Assembly: GCA_964200075.2 (NCBI GenBank)
Contig: CAXNAA020000559.1
Span: forward strand, 1 to 20,196
Length of the DNA: 20,196 nt
Source: Sphacelaria rigidula
Lineage: Eukaryota; Phaeophyceae; Sphacelariales
Reading direction: 5' to 3'
The stretch's first letter is position 1, and each line of letters starts with the position of its first letter. Made by a program: the position numbers and the translations under genes. This document shows positions 1 to 11,100 of the stretch, piece after piece. The notes below the pieces were generated by a model that was not told the DNA's origin, ran no database searches, and was given only the letters and a program-made list of their open reading frames with translations.

Positions 1-109
1 CAAGTGTGGAAAGATGTCTGACACGCTTATGAGCCTCTTTTTTCGTGCAACCAAATACCCCCCCCCCCCATCGTAGGATGACTCCAAGGATTTTCACGAG
101 AAAAAAATG

Positions 110-1520
110 AGAATTTCTGCGCCAACGGTCGATCATGGACATGATATTCCTGGTGCGATGACAGCAGGATTTGAGCCGGGCGAGTAATGCTCCACTCAAC
201 ATGGGCTTTATCAATCTGCAGAGGATGGAAGACTTCAAAGACCGCACGCGCTCTAGAGGGAACTCTTGCCCGTTTTGGAGTCCCGCCGCGAATGATCAAG
301 GACATCCGTCTGTTCAACGATGCATGTGAGCTCGGGTACAGATAGATGGTGGTGCACTATCACAGTGGTTCCAAACCTGCCACAAACTTTAGCGAGGATG
401 GGTCCCTCACTCGCTACTGTTCGAACTCTTCGGCGCAGCATTGTTCTACGTCATCTACCAGCGTCTCGTGGCAGACTCGGCCATCTTCTCCGACCTAGTG
501 TATCTAGATGATGCACCAGAAACTAAGAATAGTGAACCCCTAGACGAGATGTCACTAGAGAGGGTGAAACGCGCGGTATAGGGAATACGGAACGAAGATA
601 ATACAGTCATAACGTCGAGGTCCCTAGACGGGCTTGCTAGGATGATGGGTATGACAGTGATGACCTATCAGGAGTCCGGATACACGGTATGGGAGATACG
701 AAAGACGCTCAGTACCCAGATTTTCATCCAGATACAATAAGCAGATGACTGATTCGCCTACCTTGGTGGTGCTGTCAGAGCAGACGCAGTTATTTCCATT
801 GAAATCAAGCACCGCGTCAGCCTGCGTGGGAGCGCCTCCGAATACATTGCTCCTAACTCCAAGATCGGCCCAGCACCGAACTCTCTCTTTCTCTCTGAAC
901 ATCCGGGTGCTCAAGGCGGAGGCGGTGGAAGCTATGCTGCATGGATGTGCTACATGGGCACTGCGCCCAGAGGCCCCCGAAAGCCTACGCACGGCCCACC
1001 ATACGCGTGTACCGTATGCAACTGGCTTCGGTTTGGAAGATCACACTGGACACAGGACGCTTTCATACAGAGCTGAGCTCGAAATGACCAACTGCGAGCG
1101 AATCGAAACGATCATCCGCGAGCGTCAATTCTAGTCCGCGGCGGACCTTGTCCGGTGGGACGAAGCACGTCTTCGGAAGAGTATCACGTGTGTTCGGAAG
1201 ATTAGTCGCACTAGGCTCGAAGGAGGTTGGACTACCTCCCAAACACAGGCGAGGTTGCCTTTGGGAAACCTTGCGTGCGCAGGGAGCTGTCCCACGCAAG
1301 GAAGAATGAACGAAATGATTCGTCCACAGAATAGTGACTAGGCCTTCACAACACTTGGTCAGTGCCTTGAAGAACGTGGTAGAATGGTACCTTGGAGCGG
1401 AGAAAAGGGCGGAGGACTTCGAGCAGGCGTGGCGAAACAAAGGCATACGCCAGTCGGGCCTACGCCACAAGCAAGAGGTCATTCCGTTGAGAGCCATCAA
1501 TTGGAAAGCTGTTATAGTTG
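110..1520 (+). mobile_element. Degenerate LINE (non-LTR retrotransposon) reverse transcriptase remnant
   Basis: Conceptual translation in shifting plus-strand frames gives an ordered series of blocks typical of a LINE reverse transcriptase and its C-terminal region. These are RQRSIMDMIFLVR near 124-160, LARFGVPPRMIKDI near 264-305, LFYVIYQRLVADSAIFSDLV near 440-500, SLDGLARMM near 622-648, FAYLGGAVRADA near 753-790, LKAEAVEAMLHGCATW near 910-960, SYRAELEMTNCERIETIIR near 1068-1125, and VVEWYLGAEKRAEDFEQAW near 1376-1433. Blocks are separated by stops and frame changes. The expected catalytic YADD box falls where the sequence reads roughly GIRNED (about 580-600), so the active site is destroyed. 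No endonuclease domain is in view because the 5' part lies left of the window. No poly(A) tail or target-site duplication was identified. Block order is convincing; the assignment to a LINE clade rests on remembered family consensus and is not precise. Confidence 0.88.
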
Positions 1521-1524
1521 GCAC

Positions 1525-2300
1525 AACAAGGGTGAAAATAGCGAAGAGAGTAAATCACTTTGAACACGGCTAGAGATGAGTGGGAGAAACCAGGGGTAAC
1601 AGGAAGCTGATATACGCCTGTCTTATCTTATCGGCCATTGACTTCATTCCTTGGCTTCTAGCCATACCGATGTTCCTAGCTGTGCTTGTATAGATATGCT
1701 GCGTGGTCCTTGTGTTCTGTTTCTTCTTCCCTTGTTATCTACCCCCTCGCTCTCTTTTCTCTCTGTCCCTCGCTCTACTTTCTTTTACACCGTGGCGGTG
1801 TGTGAGTCTCGCCACCGCGGAGGTCGTGAGTGGCAGTTCATGCTCAAAAAGTGTAGCTCCCAATACATTTCCGGCTTTTCTTTTTCGTACGGCCTATTAA
1901 CCCGAACCCATGCTGCAGGAGCTGCCCATTTGTTGTTTCTTGATTCTTGTTTTTCATTTATTTCCTTCTCACTTCCTCTCTGTTGCCGTTACCGTTTGAT
2001 CTGTTTTCATTGGGACCAATTATTCGTGGTATTATTCTCCATTTTCCCCCTTCACTTCCTTTCACTCCTTTTCTTTTCTTTTTTCTGTCCTGTTTGCCTC
2101 TCGTTTTTGTTCAGTTTACATCGTCTGTTCTATCTTCTTTCCTCGTATTTTTCCTTTCTCGAGTTTCTTTTGGCGAGTATTTCTGTTTTGTTTTGCGTTG
2201 GGTACGTTTCTCTTGTGACCGTGACTGGATCCCTCGGGCATTAGTCAATGTGCCACAAGCAAGTTAACAATAGGCAAGCCAGCTGTGCTGCAATCACAGA
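1525..2300. repeat. Pyrimidine-rich low-complexity tract
   Basis: After the LINE remnant the plus strand is dominated by C and T, with many TTCTTTT, CTCTCT and TTCC runs between about 1725 and 2200. Reading frames of 197 and 106 codons exist here, but they encode almost only Ser, Phe, Leu and Cys from the pyrimidine bias and show no domain. I treat the stretch as non-coding. It could be the degraded 3' region of the adjacent LINE or an independent Y-rich expansion. Confidence 0.6.
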
Positions 2301-3945
2301 ATGCGGAGAGGTCGCATCTTAGAAAGCTCCGATTGATGTCGAATAGGAACCAGAAGCACCTGCGCCCCGAGGTGGAGTATCAAATAAACGAAACGTCAAA
2401 TTTAATGCTCTGGGCCCGAAGATCGTGTCTCGAGGACGTATCAAGTAACAAAAAGTCGCCGAACGGGCATGGTAGGCAAGATACACCCCCACGTGGTGGG
2501 GTAAATTGTTTTATTCATAGACACAACAGGTGAACATGTGAAAGTTCTTGTACTTCCGTTATTGCTTCTGCTTTGGTGGATTCACCGGCACTTTTCATCT
2601 CTGAAAGCAAGCTGTCCCACGCGCCTACGAATTTTCAATACTGGCATAATGCTCATATATGCTGTGTACATCCAATCACCGTTGCTGCGTTGACCCTGTC
2701 GGGTGCATGTCGCATGTTTACCACTGTGGGACTCTTTCCCGCCCCAATAGTTACACACCGCAGAAGAAATTCACCTGTGTTTCAAGTGACCTCAACCGTT
2801 AATTCTGAGGGGGGAATAAAGAACCACCTTTGTATATACAGACGATGCGTGTTTCTTGCCATTCCATCAGTTCTGGACGCCGGTCAACACCTTTCGGTAC
2901 ATATGTGAACGCATACTCGGAATTAATTGGATATAGGCAAAGCGGAAAGAACGATATTTGTTTGTATCCAACAGTGTCGTCGGCTAGAGTTGTAGGTGAT
3001 ATAGCTACCAAAATGGGGGCCACCTTCATTACTGTACGAGTAATAGTATCTGGCCGTGTAGATGAATGATCGATATAATAATACTCCGAGGGTGAACTAT
3101 GAATACCGCACGAACCAGGCGCTGACTTTACGATGAATTATTCTTACTAATGCAGACTATGCTTTACGTTTAGAAAATGCCATGGGTACGAGCATAGTAT
3201 CCGTGCACATTGCTCTCATGACACCACATGCGAGTAATACTATCGTACACCTGTCTACAGCTGTGTAAAGCATGCTGCGATGTCAACCCCAACCCGTCGT
3301 CGTCGCTCACCCCGACGGTGGTCTGGCGCGTAGTGGGCCCTCGCTTGACTTGGCTCCGCTGCTTCTACGTCCGGAAGCGAGCCGCGCAGCGACGCGCGGA
3401 GGAGGTCGGCCTCTGCCACTTCTATTCCCCATATCGAACTCCATTACATCCCCCATCGTGTACCCGGGTGAAACTGAGGTCCGTCGTAAGCCGCCACTAT
3501 TACAGTCTTCAAGCAGAGTGAGAGAGAAATCGCACGAGCTGACGCAGAGCCGTTTGTCGTGACTGGGTCTTTTACGCTGCCCAATGCAATGTAAACCTAC
3601 TCGCGAAAGACGTCGGAAAAGTTTAATGAGTTGCAATCACATGTATCTGTATCACCCAGCTCCCCTGTCGAAAAGATCGCATCATTTGTTCCTAGTTCTC
3701 GCTCCGAGGCAAAGATCTCGATTGAACTCCACACGTCTTTGGTCGTGTGAATTGCGCCGCGTTTGCATGAAGCAGCAGCAACCACGCCGCATATGTGCAG
3801 CACTCTGCAGTACAGAGGACATGTGTACTGACTGCTCTATATCGAATGCAAGCTGCGCTCCGTAGATGGTACCATTCACAGTACGATTAAACTGGCTTGC
3901 TCTATTTGGTGCAGTATATCCTATCGCGCTGTACTGCACGGACAA
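2301..3945. other. Intergenic region upstream of the PG-repeat gene
   Basis: No convincing gene is visible. The segment contains a short SINE-tail fragment (2851-2912, listed separately). A GC- and CpG-richer patch at about 3270-3480 has a 96-codon open frame starting at the ATG at 3272; its predicted product is Pro/Arg/Ser-rich and matches no family I recognise. The patch could hold a promoter, a 5' untranslated exon or a small gene. The frame of the PG-repeat exon stays open upstream of its ATG back to at least 3841, so an earlier start or upstream exon cannot be excluded. No TATA box or other core promoter element could be assigned. Confidence 0.4.
2851..2912 (-). repeat. SINE 3'-tail fragment
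   Basis: On the minus strand this segment reads ACCGAAAGGTGTTGACCGG followed by CGTCCAGAACTGATGGAATGG and then CAAGAAACACG. It closely parallels the tail of the SINE copies at 13061-13418 (minus) and 4236-4519 (plus), which read ACCGAAAGGTCTAGACTGG and ACCGAAAGGTGTAGACTGG at the same place. Similarity stops abruptly at about 2912, and no SINE body or tRNA-like head follows. It is either a strongly 5'-truncated copy or another element that shares this tail. Confidence 0.6.
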
Positions 3946-4132
3946 ATGGCCACGGGGGGGGATTCTCCAAGCTGGACGTTTGGTCTCAACCCCAAGGCCC
4001 CGGAGTCGCTGATTCCTGGTCCAGGAACATACAACATTGCCGGTGATCTGGCGCGTGGAGCAGGGACGCGATTCGGAGTCGGACCGCCGGAAATAGCACA
4101 AAGCAATCCCAAACGGCTTCTTTTCGACGGTG
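3946..4132 (+). CDS. PG-repeat gene, first recognised exon
   Basis: The exon encodes MATGGDSPSWTFG, then a PGPGTY repeat unit and a second FG strand (TRFGVGPP), ending after the first base of codon 63. The donor TG|GTGAGC at 4133 is strong. The protein opens with a half-repeat ending in WTFG. This may be the true N terminus, or it may mean that an earlier exon supplies another PGP motif. The reverse strand also has an open frame here (3921-4244), which is only a shadow of the biased coding sequence. Confidence 0.8.
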
Positions 4133-5150
4133 GTGAGCTTAATTCTAGACAGGGTAGTTTTGTTTTCTCCAGGTCACTCTCTGTGTTCTCTTCTTCTCCA
4201 CCGGTACCCTGTATAGAGTACCCTTCAGCGAGTGTACCCTCCATCTACTACCATGCCCAACAGTGGAGAGCGTCTATGTCGTGGGTACACAAAATTCGAC
4301 TTAACGGTCGACGAGGGAAAGAGACTGCTAAACCCCTCCCGCGATAAAAATAAATAAAAAGGCAAGCACCGCAGAAGGAAGGTGGGGTATTAAAAAACAA
4401 ATAAAAAAGAAAAAGCTCCCGTGTTGACCTTCCTCCTGTGTGACCCCGGCTGGTGCGCCCACATATACCGAAAGGTGTAGACTGGTGCCCAGAATAAATG
4501 GGACGACAACACACACACACTTTAGCGAGTGTTTTTGTCCAGCCACGCTAATGCTCTCACTGTCGCCCTGTACGAAATATCCCCCTCAGGTCCACACTCG
4601 TCCACCCCCGGCGTCTTCTTAGGTGCAACACATGTAGGGGTGGGGGCAGTGCGCGTGACTTCAAACTTGTCGATGATTTTCTCCACGAACGAGGATTGAA
4701 AAATCTTGGTCATACCGTTGTCCCAGTTTGCGCTCTTATGCATACAGTATCCACCGTAGGATGTGCCAGTTCCCCTAGCTTACAGTATTTGTGGGAGATT
4801 TGCAGGGCTAAGCTGACCTGATACTGTCACAGTCTTCCTACATACCACAAGAGGGCCATCCACATGCGCAGTCAGCAGTGTTTCCACGTGGCGCTCCTCC
4901 TCCGACCTAAAAACGCATAGTTCAACCAACCATACTCCCCTGGTTGAGCCAAAAACGCCATTCATGAACTCGCGAAGTTGATGTCCCCAGTCAGGTCCGT
5001 CAGCTGTGCACGTGAGCTCTTTTGGTGTGTGCCAGTTTACTGCCGCGTGCGACCTGGCGAACGTGGCCCGGGTGCACGGCGGGGATTTGTACCCGCCCCG
5101 CTGCTCCTGTTGTTGTCCATTCCATTGCTTTTCACCACCGGTGCAACCTG

Positions 5151-5190
<40 letters not shown>

Positions 5191-8100
5191 ACAAGCTTGC
5201 TGCAGCGTCAACCCGAACGCGCGCGGCTTGCCTGCGGGTGGCCGATCGCCCACCCCGCTGAGATTGATGTTCCCGCACCATCAGCTACAATATCATCAAG
5301 TTGTGCCGGCTGCTCCTCGCCCTCCTGGTTCGAAACTCTATCAGTCTGAGATGCTGCGACGGGGATGCAGGATCACTACCCTCCCGGCTCGGACGCTCAA
5401 CAGGCGTTGAATTCGAAAGTTGTTCTTCGGTGGGATCACCATCGCTGGTATCCTCCCACCTAATGTGTGCACGGGTCACGGGCGTTAAAACCCGAATCGT
5501 TTCGCAGTCATCACCTCCATTTTCGGAGTTGGCCTCTCCGCTTGTACCCAGCAAAAGCACCCCTCCCTCCCAGCAAAGGACAAGTTCTTGCTGCACGGGT
5601 ACAGAACGGCGGTGCCATGTCACATTGCCTGCTGTGGTCACGTAACGACCCTTAGTCAGCACCCGCATTGAATCTCGGAGATGATTTAGGCGGCTCCAAG
5701 CCAAAAGCACTATTGTGCCTTGACCATAAATTTCGAAGTATGCTGTTCTTTGCAGTACCCTGTCTTGAAAAGTTGTAACAGCTTGAGATCTGAGAGTTCA
5801 AGGCAGGGTTAGCAGTTGCTACACATCGGTCCAGGGGGTGGGCTGCAAATTTAATAGATTTAGCCAACAGCGATCCCGGAACGTCAACGCGTAGAAACGG
5901 CCAGCATCTTTTCTAGCCGTCGTCGCCCCTGCCTCTCATCGCAACCACTACATCTGCAACCCCGTTGTACTGAGGACTGTCTGCAGGGATGAACTTCTGC
6001 TTCATGCGTTAGGTCACTAAAATCACCGTCAAACTCCGGACCAGAGTCGCTCGGCGCACACTCTACAGTCGATGGAACACAAGCTGCTCGAACATCTGCC
6101 AAGACCTGCTTCAAAAGTTCCGTTGTGTCTGATTCCAGGCGTGCGAAGTACATCCACAATGTTTTATGAGATCAACACCGAATGAGAACGTAGCATCTCC
6201 TACCTCCTACACTCTGCGCATCCTTGGGCCCACACAGATCATCAAGCATACGTTGCAGTCTCTGAAGTGTACGAGTAGCCGTGTCCCGCGGAATCAGCCA
6301 CCGCAGGCCTTTGGCCAGCAAACACCAATGGATTGGCTCCAGCTTGCCCTCAAGCTCCACACCCATAGCCTTGATCGTAGCACCTCGTTCAAGTGGCAAC
6401 ACGGTTGGCAAAACAAATTAATATTGACGGGATCGTTGAGGGTCATGAATCCAGAGGCTAGCACAGCATCTGCGAAGTCGTTTTCGGATGAGTCAAACTC
6501 ACTCCCTAAAGAATCGGGCGGCGCCCAGAGACGAGCAGGATCGCATTGTACTCGTGTTGCCTCCCGGAGAGAAAACCAGCTCCTTCCCGTCGTTAGTGGG
6601 TACTCGTGGTAGATGATTCTTATTCGCCGCAGCCCTGAGAGAGAAAATACGAAGGTCTAGCGTGGGTACATGTGTTACTTTTCCAACGTTAAGTCTGAAC
6701 ATATGTTGCTCGTTCTGGAAAATTAGGGTCAAACTCTCAAACCCCTTGATGGAAAGCATTGAACCATTTTCAATTATCAAGCCGACTCTTCTTTTGGTCT
6801 CCACAAAGTAATGCAACACCCTCCTTGACGAGGATTGTCATACACGGTTTTACCTAATTACCGTTACCCAAACTTCCCCCCCGTGACATTCTGCTTGCGC
6901 TAACACAGCCGTCTTTGCTACCTCGATCAAGGATACTACCCTGTCTGTCGTCTCTTGCACCATGAAGGCCCCGTGTATGTCGTTGAATCACACGTCTTGA
7001 ACCGGAGCTGTTGCTGGTCTTGGGCAATCAGCTGCAACATGGACCGGCTGGCCACATTTATTGCACTTGTTTTGCGAATAGTATCTGATGATGTGCCCAA
7101 CCTCTTCGTACTCTTAACATTTCCGTTTCTCCGACTTTCCTGCGGCGGGTATGGTACCCGCTGGCTTCGAGACCGTCGTCAAAACAGGAGTAGATGCTGA
7201 TACGATGTTGCTAAGCTCGGTGGCTTGGCCAGAGCGACTATCTCGCTCCCTCCTGCAGCCTCCGCCGCGCTCTCCACAGCCAGCGCCGTAGCCAGTCGCA
7301 GAAGTGCACGACCTCAACTCTCCTTGCCGAACTGTCCCAAGGAGAGATATTTTCCCCGAACAACAGCCCTCGTGCGCCCTCGTAGAACGTCATTCCCGTG
7401 TAGTCCATGGGATGCACAACGAGGTTCTACTCGGGAGGCAAACAGGGACACTATTTTCACGGTGGCCGCAGTGTCTGATGCAGCGCATCCATTCACACAC
7501 GTCTCAGCTGCTACAGGCTCGACAGCAATGAAGGTAACTTCACATTTCGCCCCTGCCTTGTGCTGCATGGCCTTAAGCTTCTCAGCCAACGTTACGCCAG
7601 CAGCAACCGAGGTCGGGCAGTAATGATGCACTATTTGTAACCACACACGTAACGGCGACTTAAATACGAGAACAACATGTATGCTTTCATCGTATTTCAT
7701 CGTCGCAAACAAAAACTGATGCACCATCTTCGCGGCTTCCACCTCTCCGTGCGAAATTCCTAGCTCCATTAGCGTTGCAGAAGGCATCATAGGGCAGACT
7801 TGTACATGTACATCTGATGTCAACAGCACGTCTAAACCATGGAAAGGAAGGTGAGCTATAATAGCGTGTTCCTTAACCATAATATACTGTAGCCCCATCA
7901 TTCATCTTCCCCTCAAAACGCTGCTGGTTGACGTCGATTTTCGCCAAAAGATGAAAACGCGAGATTGCATTAATCGTTCGCTTCAAGAACATGAGGCCCA
8001 TGTGGTTGAGCATAACTCCCAGCATCTAGCCCGTCATCGAAAGCATCCTCCGAACCAAGATCAAAACTTAAGCCAAAACCACCCACACTGAACACCGTCT

Positions 8101-11100
8101 TGCACCACGGGGGTATTCACCTGTTGCACGTTTGTGCAAGTCTCCCACCTCACTTCCTGGTCGAACGCTGCCAAGTCGTGATCGACCGCCGAGACCAAAA
8201 AGCAACCCCTCTATAACTTGACGTCAGATCTCCGAATGTTTCTATCAAAAGGGGTCGCCGCTGGGTCGAGAGGTACTCCCGCCGTCTCATGACGCTGTTG
8301 CTCTTCTTGGGCTTCGTGCGTATCTTCCCCTTGTCTTTTGTCTTCACATAAAGTGGTGAGGCTAATTTGTAACGCTTCGACCAGATGAGCCAAAGAGTGC
8401 TGCATTCATCTCTTTTTCCTGGTTTGGTCTCGTGATACAATCAGTTCTTGCTGTTCTTCAGCACTTATCATTGTACCAGATCAATCGATTAGACACTGGC
8501 GTGATCGATATTACGAGTACAACAGTACGCGCGACTGCCGGGCAGCCGTGTACGGACAAGGAAAAATATTTCAAGACAAGAAGCTATGTTTTTGACCGTC
8601 AACTCAACACTGAGCATGCAGCCACCACAAGTGAAATCCGCAGAGATGCGCGGGAGTGCTCACGGGTGCGTAGACTCAGCCCATAGAGCAATCCAATATG
8701 TTCACCTGTAAGCCGGTACTGGCACCTGCACAGGTAAAGAATTTCCCTCACTCGTAATGCTCTGTCGGATAGCCTGATGTTTTTCGGAAAATACCCGTCG
8801 ATTTGAACTGAAGCAATTTCTTCATCACACAGGATACAGTATTTCAAAGCCGAACTCCTGGACGGAGTGCCGGGGCCTCAATTCCTTTGACTTTTAAAGT
8901 TCCTGATTTAGCAGGTTTCTCGGGATTCCCGTCGATCGGAGACGACTGGTGAGCCCAATAGACCGGCGAATAAATGGGAAGTCGGGAGCACAAAGCACTG
9001 GGGTCTTTGTCTCTTCCTACAGAAGCACGTTTGTCAAATTTCGTATCCTGAATCTTGAACCAGCGTGAAAAATAGATCGAATGTGACAACATTTAGATAA
9101 TCCAAGGTCCCTTGGCGCTTCTAGCGGCTCACGATCCCCAGGATTCTGTGAAAACGACCCAAACTCAATGAGACAAGACACTGGCGATCTCGGCCTTCCT
9201 TTGAAGAACATGACAATTTCTACGATGGCCCCCCCCCAAAAAAAAACAGCCAAAAAGTGTCACGAAAAAAATGGCCATACAGCGCCTGATGTTTGAGTTC
9301 AGGCTGCATGGAGCACCTCATATTGGCGACGTTGGCTAGAACGAACCCAAGCGTGGGAAATTTCAGCTGTTCCTTGTGCTCGGCTTTTCCCATTTCAATT
9401 CACGTGAAGATTTTGACTCCCAAAACTATGCACTTTTGGGGGGGTGAGCTATCGTAAACGTGTCACATGTGTGTGAAAACGTTCGCTCTTCAACTCTCAA
9501 AACCAGCGGGAGGTGTGGAGCAAACGTATGTCCTTCCCCATAAACTGAACTTCCAGCGACCGATTACCCCAAGGAACCAGTTCGACGGGTGGACTGAGTC
9601 GGGCTTGTCCCCAGAAATTTCAATCTCGCAACTCTTGAAGCTGGCGTGAGGTTGGGAACAAACCTGATTTTTCCGAAGATCTAGACTACTGGAAGCTCAC
9701 AATGTCAAGACACTGATTAAACTGACCAAAACTCTAATCAGTCTAGCACTGATGACCTCGTGCTTTCCTGTAGGAACACGCGTGAAGGATTTCGTCACCT
9801 TAATCCTAAAACCAGCTTGAGATTTAAGGCAAAGATAAATTGTCTCCAGAATGTGCGGCATATGATGACCCGGGACCCAAACAATCGGTGAAACCAGGTG
9901 ACAGAGGAAACGCCCCGAGGCCGGTGACTCGGAGGGTTTATTTAGGAATATCCACTTAAACGTTTCTCGTTGGCTCTAAAAATTGGCTGGGAAATGAGGC
10001 AAATGAAAAAATGCTCCGAGATTTAAGGTCATATAGTGACGCTGCGGCGAGGGACTCGTCCTCCTTCGGCCAAAAGCGATAACATACATAGCTCAACCCG
10101 CCTTATGCCATCTCAGGGTGTTTTCCAACTGATGTATGAGCTCCGTATCGCACGCTGCTCTAAACGTAGCTTTGTGCCCGATGCACACTACTGCTTGCGG
10201 TGCACATCAGGTGCACAACAGATGGCGATCTTCACGTGCACGGCCCTAAAGCAGCGGCGTAGCTGGCTTTCAGATATATCCACTCGACCCGAATCATGCA
10301 CGCATTGAGACCTCCTGTTTCGCACACGGCTAGCGCTTCACAACGGGGTGGCGCTGAGAAACAGGCCACGCTACGTGTTACCCTTCATACTAAAAAGTGC
10401 GTTGATGCTTTGTCTTCATCTGCTCCCTCTATGTGTGTAGAGAGATCAATCGCCAACAATCGTTTGGGGGTCTTCCCTGAACCAGCGTGTACGCAACTCG
10501 AAAAATTGCAGTCGGTGCAAGATATATTTACATGCATCTACTATAGATTCCCACGGGACAGAACAAGAACGAGAGTAGCTGAGGAATGTTCGGGTGTGCA
10601 ATATAATTCCATATTCACGACGGCTCCGTAAGCTAGAATATAAAATTCCATAATCCGTGGCCTTAACCCTAGTGCCACTGCTCCTCCATCCTTACCTTCT
10701 CTGCGGCCTCCTATGTGAACCTGTCAGGAGATCGTTGTAGGGATTTCCTGGGACGAGAACCACTCCTGACCCCGACATCTATACGTGTGTTATGTTCGTT
10801 GCAGTATTGTTGTTTCGCCCCTTCGGTAGACTTGCCTTTAGCTGACAGTTGCGCATTATTCACTCGCGTGTGTCTCTCTTGTGACCCTGACTGAATTCGT
10901 ACACACAGGGGGTCAGTGCCCATGCGGTGAGGAATAAATCAACCGGAGAATTGGACCTCTTATTCTCTGTTCTAGCAGTGGATCTAGGTACTGCTACAGC
11001 CTCTAGTACCAGGGTGGAGCCCGCATGTTTTTTTCGCTTTTGATACTGCTGTGCCTACCTCAACATCCCGTTTTTTTCCAGCTAATTCGAAACGCTGTGT

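Larger units (their letters stand above)
4521..7905 (-). mobile_element. Ty1/copia LTR retrotransposon remnant, internally deleted and inactive
   Basis: Read on the minus strand, the segment contains copia domains in canonical order: gag (about 7900-7400), CCHC zinc knuckle (7065-7024), protease-region strands (6819-6500), integrase (6411-5650), linker (5650-5285) and the C-terminal half of reverse transcriptase (4970-4525). The order gag-PR-IN-RT distinguishes copia from gypsy elements. Frames are broken repeatedly, the RT N-terminal half and RNase H are absent, and key catalytic residues are changed. Long terminal repeats were not found: the 3' end is lost at the SINE junction, and no repeated boundary could be identified near 8000-8500. 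Short frames at 8150-8440 (minus) may be the gag start or leader, but I cannot assign them. The element lies antisense inside intron 1 of the PG-repeat gene. Confidence 0.88.
4133..11081 (+). other. Large first intron (about 6.9 kb) of the PG-repeat gene
   Basis: The intron is bounded by donor GTGAGC at 4133 and acceptor TTTTTTTCCAG ending at 11081. Joining the flanks forms a GCT (Ala) codon and keeps the frame open into the next PGPGAY unit. Most of the first half is a reverse-strand copia remnant, preceded by a SINE. From about 8440 to 11080 I find no recognisable gene or element. That part contains AT-richer non-coding DNA (about 9217-10030), a C-run followed by an A-run at about 9227-9247, and scattered short frames without domains. 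Small additional exons inside the intron cannot be excluded. Confidence 0.7.

Noticed and set aside
1651-2267. 197- and 106-codon frames rich in Phe, Leu and Ser resembling a membrane protein
   Set aside because: The apparent hydrophobicity comes from pyrimidine-rich low-complexity DNA.
3272-3562. 96-codon plus-strand frame in a GC-rich patch
   Set aside because: No domain, no splice support and overlapping frames on both strands; may be promoter or untranslated sequence.
4978-5410. Several plus-strand frames with poly-Cys, poly-Ala or poly-Leu
   Set aside because: They are frame shadows of the (CTG)12 repeat and of reverse-strand copia sequence.
8936-8985. Possible further SINE tail (GACTGGTGAGCCCA ... 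AATAAATGGGA)
   Set aside because: The match requires an internal insertion and several gaps; too weak to call without alignment.
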